Assembly: GCA_030549175.1 (NCBI GenBank)
Contig: JAUKUA010000001.1
Coordinates: 4,836,001 to 4,900,000, forward strand
DNA from: Lasiosphaeris hirsuta
Taxonomy: Eukaryota > Ascomycota > Sordariomycetes > Sordariales > Lasiosphaeriaceae
Length of the DNA: 64,000 bases
Reading direction: 5' to 3'
The notes under the pieces were generated by a model, which worked only from the letters and a program-made list of their open reading frames with translations, searched no databases and was not told the DNA's origin. Made by a program: the position numbers and the translations under genes. Positions 10,497 through 21,659 of this stretch are shown here, piece after piece (position 1 is the first letter of the stretch; each line of letters starts with the position of its first letter).

Positions 10497-11884
10497 ATGC
10501 TGTCCCGCAACTCGTCCAGAACGGCCCAGGTATGTTTGTGCTCGATGCTCAATGCTCCTGCGTCCTGCCGATCAATTGGCGCCGCCCTCCCCCGCCATTG
10601 CCCTTGCGCATCCATGGCGGCGTCGTGGCCGTAGTCAAAATCGCTCAGAGCAGCAGCCGCTGATAACCTCTCCCTCCAGCGCCTGCTCCGCACCGCAGCC
10701 CAGCCCTCGCAGACCCTGAACATTGCACGCAGCTTCGCCAGCGTCCAGGACTCGCCCGCCGTCCAGAGCAGCATCCAGTCCGACCTCTTCAAGCCCACCA
10801 AGTACGGCGGCAAGTACACCGTCACCCTCATCCCCGGTGACGGTATCGGTGCCGAGGTCGCCGAGAGCGTCAAGACTGTCTTCAAGGCCGACAACGTGCC
10901 CATCACATGGGAGCAGATCGATGTGTCGGGCGTCGAGACCGGATCCCCCGGCCGCACAGAGGAGGCCTTCAACGAGGCTGTTGCCTCGCTCAGGCGCAAC
11001 AAGCTCGGCCTAAAGGGTATCCTCCACACCCCCGTCAGCCGCTCAGGTCACCAAAGTTTCAACGTCGCCATGCGCCAGGAACTCGACATCTACGCCTCCA
11101 TCTCCCTCATCAAGAACATCCCCGGCCTGGTGACGCGCCACAAGGATGTCGACCTCTGCATCATCCGTGAGAACACCGAGGGCGAGTACTCTGGCCTCGA
11201 GCACCAGAGTGTGCCCGGTGTCGTTGAGTCGCTCAAGATCATCACACGCGCCAAGTCGGAGCGCATTGCCAAGTTTGCCTTCAGCTTCGCCCTGGCCAAC
11301 CACCGCAAGAAGGTCACCTGCATCCACAAGGCCAACATCATGAAGTTGGCCGATGGTCTCTTCCGTGGTACCTTCCAGCGCCTCGCCAAGGAGTATCCCC
11401 AGCTTGAGTCCAACGACATGATCGTCGACAACGCCTCCATGCAGTGTGTCAGCAGGCCGCAGCAGTTCGACGTCCTCGTCATGCCTAACCTGTACGGTGG
11501 CATCCTGTCCAACATCGCCGCCGCCCTTGTTGGCGGCCCCGGTGTCGTGCCCGGCTGCAACATGGGCCGTGATGTCGCTGTCTTCGAGCCCGGCTGCCGT
11601 CACGTTGGTCTGGATATCCAGGGCAAGGACCAGGCCAACCCGACCGCTCTCCTCCTTAGCGGCGCCATGCTGCTCCGTCATCTTGGTCTTGACGACCATG
11701 CTAACCGTATCTCTAACGCCGTCTATGACGTTATTGCTCAAGGGTGAGACAAACCCGTCCAAGCACCGATCTTTCTGCATGCTGACAACGTCACAGAGCT
11801 ATCCGGACCCGCGACATGGGCGGCAACGCCACCACGCACGAATTCACGCGGGCGATCCTCAACTCGATGGAGAAGGCGTTGTAA
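10497..11884 (+). CDS. idh1: Isocitrate dehydrogenase [NAD] subunit 1, mitochondrial
   Basis: Exons 10497-10529, 10680-11743 and 11797-11884 give 394 residues. The introns have GTATGT...CCAG and GTGAGA...ACAG ends and the phases fit exactly. The N-terminus is Arg/Ser/Ala-rich without acids (MLSRNSSRTAQRLLRTAAQ), a mitochondrial presequence. The isocitrate/isopropylmalate dehydrogenase fold follows: LIPGDGIGAEV, RENTEGEYSGLEHQ, KANIMKLADGLF, and a nucleotide-binding tail MGGNATTHEF. NAD-dependent IDH is a heteromer of regulatory subunit 1 and catalytic subunit 2 that decarboxylates isocitrate to 2-oxoglutarate in the TCA cycle. The motifs VPGVVESLKIITRAKSERIA and LYGGILSNIAAALVGG mark subunit 1. 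A CT-rich leader precedes the ATG. Confidence 0.97.
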
Positions 11885-13511
11885 AAGATACCCACACGAT
11901 TTGATTAGGAAGCCACGGTCTGCGCGGCCTGTATGTATAATCCGATTGCATCGCGAAGCGCTCATCCTATTTCCCCCCAACTATAGAAGGCCTGGCGGCC
12001 GGCTGGTGAAAGATACCATGACGGACGAAGGATAAGAGATGACGATAGATTGGACAATCTTGGAATCAAGGGGTGATTGAATTGGTGAGGTGGACTCGAT
12101 CAGGCGCCTGTACTGTACCTAGTAGAGAGTTGGTTTTACGTGTCAATGCAATTTTCTTTCCGTTCAATGTGTCAGTTCTGGAGTTTGTGGATGTCCGGGA
12201 TGGGATGTCGCTTCATGGTAGATCACAGGGATGCCAGGCCACAGGAGGTGTCTCCACGCCGCAGAATGAATGAAGATTTATAGAGTATCATGAAGTTCGT
12301 AGCTAAGATGCTGATTGAGAGTTCACCAAGTCCAGTCTCTTAACTTTTCATCTCCGGCTTCTCCGGTTCAAACAATACGGACAAGTGGGGTAATCGGGGC
12401 CGATCGATATCTTGGCACGGGGTTTCCGGGTTTCCGGAGGGCTTGTAGTCCGTGCGGCTAAATCTCTGGATAACTTCACCGCAACCAGGATTGGACATGC
12501 TACCAGCGGCAAGTTGAAACTCTAGGGAACAGAAAAAGCGGAAACTTGGTAGTCAAAACATGGTTTCCCATCCCGTTGAGAAAGAATACCAGTGTCCCAC
12601 TGTGCAACGTACTCAACCCTGATCTCAAATGTGACACCGCTCATGCCCTTCATCTGTCACTCTACACTAGCCACAAGGCTACGGAAGTCGGTATAAAACT
12701 CAATCTCAATGAGTTGCTGGAGTGTCAGCTCGTTTGATCCTTTGACCCAACTTGAACGAACCTCTACCATCAAGACATAACAAAGAAACATCTTTTCGAA
12801 GCTTAATTTGATCCAGCCTAAGGGCGTTCCGAGAACACACTGCATTCTTATAAGAAAGGATTAAGGCAAACACCATCTCTTACTCCGACAGTGTCAACAA
12901 TCCAGCAGCCATTTTGCAAAACATCATGCCCAAGCCACACCACCAACTTGTGAGATTAGATCATTCATCGCCATTTCAACGTCAAGCTTCAGCATCTTAG
13001 CATTGCCGTCCATTTCTTTGATGGGCTCTCCTCAATAATAGCCGCCTAGGCTCCTTGTGGCTCTCGTCAAGGAGCTACCATGATCAATAGTGTCTTGATG
13101 CTTCGGTGCGCACCACGAGAGCTTCCTGTGCCGCTCTGTTGTGATGACAGGAACGCAATCCAGGCCTCCCATTCCTTCTAAATAACGGAAAGCGCTCCGG
13201 GCCCCATCAACTCTTCAACTGCAATGGTAGGGTAGGAGCGAGGGCGTGACGCACGGACCGGTAGTTGATGGGGGCCCGGAGTGCCTTCCCTTTGCTCTTG
13301 CTTAACCCATCATAGTTCCATTTTCAATGCTCATCCACCCTCCTTCAACTTCAAACCCATTTCTGTTCTCCAAACCGTTCACGTACCGCCACATCTTGTG
13401 TTTGTCAAACCTACGGCCGGCGGCCTCCTGAACATACCTCGCCCCTGTACTGTCAACCACATATCTCTGCTTGTCCTCAAGAGGAAATCCCCATCGCGAT
13501 CGACATTTACC
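11885..13511. other. Intergenic region with one inverted-repeat element
   Basis: Holds the 3' region of idh1 and the upstream region of the repeat-protein gene. Its only structured feature is the inverted repeat at 13187-13289, listed separately. Short frames around 12073-12845 show no coding character. Confidence 0.55.
13187..13289. repeat. Small inverted-repeat (hairpin or MITE-like) element
   Basis: Arms at 13187-13212 (26 bases) and 13263-13289 (27 bases) pair with two transition mismatches and one single-base bulge; the core CTCCGGG / CCCATCAACT is complementary. The spacer is 50 bases. No clear target-site duplication is seen. It lies about 220 bases upstream of the ATG at 13512, so it could fold in the 5' leader or promoter. 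It could be a decayed miniature transposon or a small-RNA precursor. Confidence 0.6.
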
Positions 13512-16059
13512 ATGTCCTCCCGATGGATGGGCGGCCCTGATTATTCGGCCCCGGCCGGATCAGGCCAGGCCGGCGGAGCCCCGGCCAGCGCAATGCCCGT
13601 CCGAAAGACTCACATGGAGCTTCCCGACAGCATTCAGGGTAGCCTCAACATAATCAAAGCCGTAAGTCTCACTCACCATTCGTCGCATCATCTCCATTCA
13701 CTCCACGCCAGCAATTTCCCCACCTTGAAAAGTCCCGCCGACATCCCAATCCCCAAAGCACGCCCCAGGTTTGGGAAGCGCGCCTAGGCTGGATGTCCTT
13801 TTGAATTCCCCTTCACTACTGTTGCCACTACCGTCAGGAATACTACGGCAGCGACGCAGCATTCAAATTCTGCGGCTACTGACATCGCCAATCCAAACAG
13901 GGCCTTCGCCAGCTCGAGCGTGCGGGAGCTCTTCGCGCGGCTGAATACTCCTTTCTTGTTCGCTCCCTCGAAGGCTTCCTCCAGTGCTGGGCCAGCGGCA
14001 ACCATAATACTGAGGAAAGCGCAAGCGCCTTGTAAGTTCCAGATTGAAAATCTTTCTTTTTTTCTGCAATTATAGCGGCAGCAACCTGACGCTTCTCTCT
14101 CACAGCATTCCTTTTGAAAACCGTGAGCCCAACTTCGACAACGCCGACAATCAGCCTAGCAGTGCTCAAAATTACCCATCGACTCCTAGAGCGCAGACTT
14201 ACCCTGGCAAGCATCCCGTACCGCCTACACCTGATACTCCGAAGCTGCAATTCGAAACCATGGCTGGTCATAAAAATGGCTCTTCCGCGATCAAGCGCGA
14301 AACAACGTCGGCTTTGGAACACAACAAAGACCCGAATGATCCTCTGAATCGCTTTATGGAGGCAGCCGCCAACGGCGGCATCCGCGTTGCGCCGGCCTCG
14401 GGTGCGTCCATGCCTATGCCAGCGGCCTACTCTTGGGGCCACCAGCCCCTTCCCCGCGAGAAGTGGATTGATTCCATGGCCTTTTACAAAGGTCAAGGCC
14501 TGAAGGAGCCGTACAAGAGGTTAGTTCCAATTCAATTTTGCCTTCCACACCTGGTCCTTCACCTGTACATTCCGTGCCCTGAATTTGTTCCCCATTGCCC
14601 CTCTCAACCTTCACCACAGACCCTTGCCAAATCGCACACTCACTCATCTAATCTCAATAACAATAGTATCATCTCGAACAACCCTGAAGATGCTTGGGAC
14701 AAGGTCAAGAAGGCCATCGCCGCCAAAACCCCCGATTTGCCCCGGGCAAATGACCCTGCTTTCCACTGGCCGGCTGGCCATTTTTACGGAATGGAGAACT
14801 TCGAGGACTTGAAGAAGCTTGGAACCTCGGAGTTCCTTGGCCGGCTCACCTCGAGTAACCCAGGGGTCCGCGGTCATGCTGAATTTGAAATGATGAAGGC
14901 CGGCTGGAAGGGTACCGACCCTGTTGGCATGCCAATGCCGCCGTATACCCGAGATCCCAAGGCGCCTCACGGCCATTTTAGCGTTTCAGGTCTCAGATCG
15001 AATGACGCAACCGCTCCTGGTCACGGTGTTGGTGCTCGTATAGCCAGCTCCATCGGTTCTGTCAACAATACTGCCAACCGTCCTGGGCAGGCTATGGGTG
15101 CTCCCCCAGCCATAGGCGTCCCCGTTCAGGGAACTCCCTACATGCCGGTAGGATTCGACGTCGCTGGGTTTGCTAGTATGATGCAAAAGCAGGAGGGGCT
15201 TGCCCCTTCTCCTACCCCGGGATGGCCTCTGAGTACCGTCACTCAGTCGCCGAGCCACTATGACACATATGCACAGAGGCAGGCTTCTAATCTGTATGCT
15301 GAGCAAATCGCCAGTGTCCATAATGGTCGCGGAAACTTCAACACGCGTCTCATGTCATCAATCCACGCCCAGGGTAAATCATCCGTTCCCGCCGATGTCG
15401 CCAACCTCGCCACTCCTGAGAAGCCCGCCAAAATTGAGCCCAAACCGAAGATGCACGCCGGCCACGCAAGAGTTCTGCGTGGTGTTATTCCTATTGACAT
15501 GGCCACTGCCGCCGCCTGGGATACGAAGGCCACTAGCACCGGTACTGGAAATCAAGGCCCTGGTGGCCACGCAAGAGTTCTGCGTGGCGTTATCCCCGTT
15601 GACATGGCTACTGCCGCCGCCTAGGATGCGAACGCTGCCAGCACCAGCACTGGAAATGACGGCCCTGCTGCATCAATTGAGAAGGCGAAGGAGGAACCTG
15701 CTTCTACTGTCGATAAGATTGAGGAGGTTAAAAAGGATCGCGACGCCAAGCACGAGATTGGTGGATCTGACCTCACACCTGAAAAGCCCAAGGGGAGCGA
15801 GGCGATCAATGATTATGCCCGGTCAACAGGCGGGTTGAGCACCATCATTGAGGCTAGCCCCAATTCTGCTGTCGCGGATAAGAGCGATGATGACGCCGTC
15901 ACGGTCATGAACCTCTCTATAGCTAAAGCTGATGATACGGCTGAGAAGAATGCTGAAGACACAGATGAGGAGGAGAACGAAGTCAGTCCCAAGAACGAGG
16001 AGCAGGTCGAGCAAGTTTTTGCCGCGGCTAAGGCGTTCGACTTTGGAGCCTACCGCTAG
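13512..16059 (+). CDS. Pro/Ala/Lys-rich repeat protein with in-frame TAG
   Basis: Exons 13512-13661, 13901-14031, 14076-14519 and 14667 onward; phases fit (GTAAGT...AACAG, GTAAGT...TATAG, GTTAGT...AATAG). To the first stop (TAG 15622-15624) the product is 560 residues; the same frame then stays open for 144 codons to TAG 16057-16059, giving 705 positions if the first TAG is decoded. The N-terminal 100 residues look folded (GLRQLERAGALRAAEYSFLV); the rest is mostly disordered with conserved-looking islands (EDAWDKVKKAI, FHWPAGHFYGMENFEDLKKL). A 35-residue unit (GHARVLRGVIPIDMATAAA...) occurs twice in tandem, and the interrupted codon is TGG (Trp) in copy 1 but TAG in copy 2. The tail is Glu/Lys/Asp-rich with no further stop, so it still looks coding. 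No known family recognised, no signal peptide. Nonsense allele, editing or an unseen splice are discussed in the findings. Confidence 0.72.
15460..15669 (+). repeat. Two-copy 105-base tandem repeat, each with a hairpin
   Basis: Copy 1 starts at 15460 and copy 2 at 15565, period exactly 105 bases (35 codons), so the frame is preserved. The first 60 bases are nearly identical and mostly differ at third positions. Each copy contains a 7-bp stem CCACGCA / TGCGTGG around a 7-base loop (15462-15482 and 15567-15587). The third-position differences indicate protein-level constraint after duplication. Confidence 0.85.
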
Positions 16060-18141
16060 GGATTTGGAAGGTGCCCGTATTTGGGACGGCGGGGTGGATA
16101 TTCTATCTTGCTTTTCATTTGCTTGAGTGTTCTCGTTTGCTCTTGGGGCTATCTGACCTCGATCTTCTAAAACCGATGGAAGGAGCTACAAGGCGGTCAG
16201 GAAGTAATCCCAAATCAACTCGGAGTGGATCTTCGTGAGATAGAGTCCCTTGATATTGAGAGACAGAAGAGCCTCTGGGGATCTTATTGCATACATCCCA
16301 TTCGCTATGAAAGCGGTTTGCATGAAGGGCAGAGGCTCTATTTCGGGTCTTTCGGAGACTATGAATGTATTTAAGAGGGCCTCGATAACAAAACCCACAA
16401 ATAAATGGGTTTGACGGGAGACCTATTAGGTAGTCCTGGAAAATTGTCTTGTTGCCAACTGCGAAAAAAATTCCCTCGTGTTCTGTTTCGTGAACTCCTG
16501 CTGATAGTGTCCATAAAGCTTTGGCTCATCCAATATCCACCCCACACGCTTCACTGCCAGGTCGCGACCATGATGTTCGACTTTCAGCCGTCCTTTGACG
16601 GCTCGCCTGAAGAGTCTTCCGATCGAAGGGCCTCTTACTAATCACTCACTCCATTCTCCGATAGATTGAGCTGGATTCGTCTCTTGGCATGGTCCTGCAT
16701 CAACCATGGTGCGCTAAACCCGCTGGCTTGTATTTCGAGGCTACCCTGAGAGCAGGACGGAGCGGGGTTGGGAATCCCGTGACCACTCAAGTAAACAACA
16801 TTTTGTAGTAATATGATAGCTATTTAAACTAGCGTAGCAATACTGCATGAGAGAGGATGTGAGGTTCAAGCCAAACGGCATTAGCAAAAGTCGAAGGGGG
16901 ACAATCTTCACCAGTCACGTCACCACGTTGCGCAGGGGGTACGCACACCACTTTCGGGCGCGGCATATGCGGTGTCCAAAGGGGAAACAGGAAAGAAAGA
17001 GGGGCAGCAGTTCAGGCCAATATGGTACCTTATTTTCCATCAGAAACCCGAGCCCTTGCGTGCTCCACCGAAGGGGTGTAGAGGGGGTCTAGATAGGGTA
17101 AGCCTGGGGTCGCACAGCTGCGAGTTATTGAGGTGTTGACTCGTTGTGCCCCAGATGAGAGATGTAAGCTGTGTGTCTGGTTGGCGGGTTGCTCGGCGGA
17201 ACTGTGCGAGCTCCAATCCAGGCGGCCGTGCGACGAGTATGATGATATCGGGTGCCCGAATCAGTCCGGCATGAAGAGGCGGATGTGGCGGTAACTTAGG
17301 GGGAGAAGGTCATTGGGATTCGGGTGTGATCAAGATGTGTGCCCTGCATCAAAATACTTTTCGAGCTTAGATATGTAGTCTATGCAGACCTCGACTGGGA
17401 AGGGCTCTTACAAAAGGGCTGGGCTAGGCGGTGTTGTCATGGTTTTAATTCGCGGCGAAAAGGGGGTCCCACTACCCCTCCTCCGGATGCCCTCCAAAAT
17501 CGAAGAAAGTATGGATGCAGTCAGCTGCTCGTGCAGCGCCGCCCGGTTGGGCAACGGCAGGGGTGGTGGGAGGCTTGGGAGGCTAGTTGGACGCGTTCGG
17601 TAGGGCTGAAAAAGTTAGCTACCGCGCCGCGGTTGGTGCTACAGCCTCTCGTGCTTCTCCTCACGCACCATCCCCACCACTCAGAAGCGTATGATCCAAT
17701 GCCTGTCGGTAGGGTCTCTAGCCCCTACAGCGGATCGAGCACGCCTATGCCCGGTTGGATTAGGGTGTAGGACAGATGCGAGACTCGTCGGCGCCTGCAG
17801 CTTTCAGCTGAGCCCCCTTTCGCGCTGACGACACCGCATGCTGATGCCGATGGCTCGCAGCTCTCCTCTGAATGGGGCGAGCGGCTGTGGAGGAGGGGCA
17901 ATGGCGTCCAACTGATCGCTCCCTAGCCGGATACACAGCCTGGGCTGCGTCTTGAGGAGGGGTCTCGTGGAGGGGTCAAGTCTAATCGGCGATGATGCCT
18001 GGTGGTGGTGCTGGCATATATATGAAGTGGGTTATGTCGTCAAAGGGAACGACGCATTTGCCAAGGCAGTTCTCTTTCGCAGCAGGACAACCATATATAC
18101 TAGAACCCAGCTTTCCACGATATTTGTCAGATTCTGTAATC
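16060..18141. other. Gene-free stretch upstream of tyrosinase
   Basis: About 2 kb with no supported gene. The longest frame (17339-17770) reads as low-quality, Arg/Trp/Gly-rich translation. The right end is the tyrosinase promoter, with a TATA-like element at 18015-18024. Confidence 0.55.
18015..18024 (+). promoter_or_regulatory. TATA-like element of the tyrosinase gene
   Basis: CATATATATG lies about 118 bases upstream of the tyrosinase ATG at 18142, a usual core-promoter distance in filamentous fungi. Confidence 0.4.
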
Positions 18142-20526
18142 ATGAGCGGAAACATCGCCATCACCGGAGTTCCCACGACTCCCGCCGCGGACGGTAAGCC
18201 TAGAAATGATCGCTCAAGTTTCTTGGAGGCCCTCAACTGAACCTGCCGCTGGCTGACAGGCGCCGTGCCTCTGCGTCGTGAGATTCGCGATCTTCAGAGG
18301 AACTTCCCGGACCAGTTCAACCTCTACGTCCTGGGTCTCCGATATCTTCAGAACTTGGATGAGGCTCAGTTGGCATCCTACTATCAAATCGCCGGCATCC
18401 ATGGTCTGCCCTTCAAGCCGTGGAATGGTGTGGGCAGTGCTACCGACTGGCAGTCGACGTCGAGATTCGGAGGGTACTGCACCCATTCGTCTATCCTTTT
18501 CGTCCCGTGGCATCGGCCGTATCTTGCTTTGTATGAGGTACGTTTGACAGATGCAACATCGTATAAAGCGACGAGCTAACTCGCCAACCTCTTTACAGCA
18601 AGCTCTTTACAATTCCGTCCAGGCTGTCGCGAAGCTTTTCCCTGTTGGAGCCCTTCGCGACAAGTACGTCGCAGCCGCAGCGACCTTTCGCGCGCCGTAC
18701 TTCGACTGGGCCAGTCAGCCGCCAGCAGGCTCGACGGCACTCCCAAGCGCCATTGGCAACCCCTCGATCCAGGTAGTCGACACCGATGGGACATCCAAGA
18801 GCATTGTCAACCCTATCAACAAGTTCACCTTCCACCCAGTGAACCCGGTTAGGGGAGACTTCAATGCTCGGTGGTCCGGTTTCCCAACGACCGTTCGCCA
18901 TCCGAATAGTCGGGGCCAGTCACAGGACTCGCGCATTGCGCCCATTCTAGCCAACGAGTTGGCCTCGCTGCGCAGCAACGTCAGCCTCCTCTTGTTGTCA
19001 TACACCAACTTTGACGCATTCAGCTTCAACAGATGGGACCCCACCACGTCGCCGGGCCAGTTCGGCAGTCTTGAAGATGTGCATAATGAAATCCACGATC
19101 GTGTAGGTGGCGGCGGACATATGTCGGCTCTTGAAGTGTCGGCGTTTGACCCCATCTTCTGGCTGCACCACATGTGAGTCCTTGATCAGGGACCAAGGGA
19201 TTTAACTTGCGCCAACAGGAAGCTGACATCTTGAACAGCAACGTCGACCGTCTGTGGGCTATCTGGCAAGACCTGAACCCAAACAGCTTCCTCACTCCCA
19301 AGCCAGCGCCGTACTCCACCTTCTCCGTGAAGGGTGGCACGCCCCAGACCCAGGATTCTCCGTTGCAACCCTTCTGGGATAAATCGGGAACTAAGTTCTG
19401 GACGTCTGCGCAGGTGAAAGACACCAAGACATTTGGCTACGCGTATCCCGAGACGCAGAAGTGGAGATATCAATCCACGGCAACATACCAGACGGCCACC
19501 AAGCAGGCCGTCGTCGGACTTTACGGTAGCAACGTGTTCTCCAACTTTGTATCCAACGTCGCCGCCCGGGCGCCCCCCACTGCGAGCGCCGCGGCTGCTT
19601 CTACGCCGCTGGCAGCAGCCCTGTCAGCTGTGCAGAACTTTGCCGTCATCCCAATTCGGAACGCTGTGCCGACGGTGGTTTCTGCCCAAGCAGCCAAGGT
19701 CAAGGACGAAGTGCAGAAGCCTATTGCCTTCGCGAAGACTCTCATCGAGAAGCCCAATATCAAGGCAGTCGAGAAACCCGTGGAGAAACCGGCCGAGAAG
19801 CCCGCAGAAAAGCCTGCTGAGAGACCAGCTGAGAAGCCTGCCGAGAAGCCCGCCGAGAAGCCCACCGAGAGACCCGCTGAGAAGCCCGTCGAGAAGCCCG
19901 TGCAGGAACCGACAGCAGAAGGTATTCCACCATCCCCTCACCACTCCATTTCCCCACAATCACTAACCTTTCAAGGCCCGATCCCCGCGCCGCTACAACA
20001 CCTTGCGCCAGATAACAAGTACACCGAGTGGGTGGTCAATATTCGCGCTGAGAAGCACGGCCTCGGCGAGTCCTTCCGTGTGCAGGTCTTCCTAGGCGAC
20101 ATCGACGACGCGGACCCTGGCTCGTGGGACACCGAGTGGAACTCCGTCGGACGCGTGTCGATTCTCGGCCGCAGCCCCGAGACGCAGTGCGCCAAGTGCC
20201 AGGTGGACAACGCCGAGGGGCTCATTGTGTCGGGCACGGTCCCGTTGACATCGGCGCTGCTGCAGGACATTGTGGCTGGACAGGTAGCCAGCCTGGAGCC
20301 CGACGATGTAGTGCCGCACCTGAAGAACAATTTGAAATGGAAAGTGACGCTGTTCACGGGCGAGGAGAGGCCGATTGAGGGCGTACCCCAGTTGAAGGTC
20401 AGTGTGGCCTCAACACGGGTGACGATTGGCCCAGATGGACTGCCGCAGTACTCGGGCCAGTATGTGGTGTACCCCGAGGTGACCGAGGGCAAGCCGGGTG
20501 GCTTGAACCCGGGCGAGCATATATAG
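18142..20526 (+). CDS. Tyrosinase (polyphenol oxidase) with an EKPA-repeat linker
   Basis: Exons 18142-18193, 18260-18537, 18599-19173, 19239-19921 and 19976-20526, about 712 residues. The last intron (54 bases, branch CACTAAC) is in frame and stop-free, so exons 4-5 could also be read through. CuA ligands are H65, H93 and H102, with C91-T-H93 matching the Cys-His thioether of fungal tyrosinases. CuB ligands are H272, H276 (HNEIH) and H301 (FWLHH). The enzyme oxidises monophenols to o-quinones, the first step to melanin-type pigments. The core ends near GLYG; a linker with eleven EKPA-type units follows, then a C-terminal lid domain containing CAKC, which in known zymogens covers the active site until proteolysis. 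No signal peptide, so made as an intracellular latent form. Convergent with bud23. Confidence 0.95.
19771..19902 (+). repeat. Eleven-unit 12-base coding minisatellite (EKPA-type) in tyrosinase
   Basis: Eleven contiguous 12-base units encode EKPV, EKPA x3, ERPA, EKPA x2, EKPT, ERPA, EKPV x2. Synonymous variation (GAG/GAA, AAG/AAA/AGA, CCC/CCG/CCT/CCA) shows it is not a very recent expansion. It forms the core-lid linker; alternating charges with proline suggest an extended, protease-accessible rod. Confidence 0.92.
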
Positions 20527-20748
20527 ATTGATGGTGTGGGGAGCGGGGAGCGGGGAGCGGAGACAGGCAGGCAGGCAGTGAACTTTGCAGACGGGGAGGA
20601 TAGGGGGTAGAACAGGATGCTGGTAGAGATTGGGTATCAAAATTCTAGTCCACTTATAACAAGTTGTTTTGTCGACCACTCCACTAAACGCCTTCCCATG
20701 CAAGATATCAAAGGAAAAGGGCCAAAGAGAAATTCGCCCAGGTTCGAC
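20527..20748. other. Convergent 3' intergenic region with short tandem repeats
   Basis: Between the tyrosinase and bud23 stops. It holds three GGGGAGC units followed by a GGCA-type tetranucleotide run (about 20541-20578). Confidence 0.6.
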
Positions 20749-21659
20749 CTAGAACTGTATCCGACGTTTTCGGCCGGTGAACTTGGACGTAGCCCTGACG
20801 ATCTTGCCCTTTCGCTCCATCTGTTCCTTCTTGTTGATGATCCAGGCCTTGCTACCTTTCTTAATCTCGCCCCTGCCCGACTTGCCGCCCTTCTTCCGCG
20901 AGTCAACAACGTCGACACCGTCCATACCCTCGACGACGTTGGTAATGTCGCCGCTGCCGCCGCCGCCGGCCGTGCTGCCGCCAACCGTCAGAACAAGATA
21001 GACCTTTACGTTCTTCGTCTCCGGGTCGTCCTCGAGCAGACCGGCGCTGAAGCCAGCCTTGACAGCGGCCGAAGTGATCATCTTCTTCTGCACATCGTTC
21101 TTGGGGTAGAACTGGCAGACGGCCCTCCCACCCCGCTTCAGCGAGGCATAGAGCCCATTGAAGAACCGCGCCAGCCGGCCGGCGGGCGATGTCTCGCTGC
21201 TCTCGGCGTTGCACAGCCACTGGATGGCGCTGATGCTGATGGCCGCGTCGAAGGAGCCCGCGCGGAACGGCACGCCTTGCCCAATGTCGGCGAGCATCAG
21301 GTCACCCTCGACGTCGCGTTGTAGCGCCACGTCCAACATGGAGGCGCTGATGTCCATGCCCACCCACACGTGCGGGCCACCCTCGTCTTCGGGCACGTCC
21401 GAGAGAATCTCGCCCGAGAGGCCGCTGCCACAGCCGACGTCGAGAATGAAGCTGGGTGCTTGGAGGTCGAGCAGCTCGAGCGCGCGCTGTGTCATGGAGG
21501 CCTGGATGTTCTTGATTCGGGAACTCGTCGTGTACTTGCGGGCTTCGACATCGTCATAGTGGATGTCGGCCGAGCTATTTCGGCTGTGTCAGTAGTGTGG
21601 GAAGGCAGGGGTGCCGATGTTGAAGAGGGGGCTCACATTGTATCCTCAGGGCGAGACAT
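20749..21659 (-). CDS. bud23: 18S rRNA (guanine-N7)-methyltransferase Bud23
   Basis: Two exons, 21659-21637 and 21574-20749, give 282 residues, close to the yeast protein. The intron is GTGAGC...AATAG; the join gives MSRPEDTISADIHYDDVEAR. The SAM-binding Rossmann core is clear: ILDVGCGSGLSGE (motif I), VGMDIS (motif II), FDAAISISAIQWL (motif IV/V). The basic C-terminal tail (KKGSKAWIINKKEQMERKGK and FTGRKRR) is the family's diagnostic element. Bud23 with Trm112 methylates a guanosine of 18S rRNA at N7 during 40S subunit maturation in the nucleus. A Gly-rich insertion (STAGGGGSGD) before the basic tail is longer than in yeast. Convergent with the tyrosinase gene. Confidence 0.95.

Noticed and set aside
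17339..17770. 143-codon frame upstream of tyrosinase
   Set aside because: No coding character, and lies in a promoter-proximal gene-free region.
19521..19959. Long antisense frames (repeated GFSAGFSA / LLGGLLG patterns) across the tyrosinase linker
   Set aside because: They are mirror translations of the EKPA-encoding repeat on the other strand.
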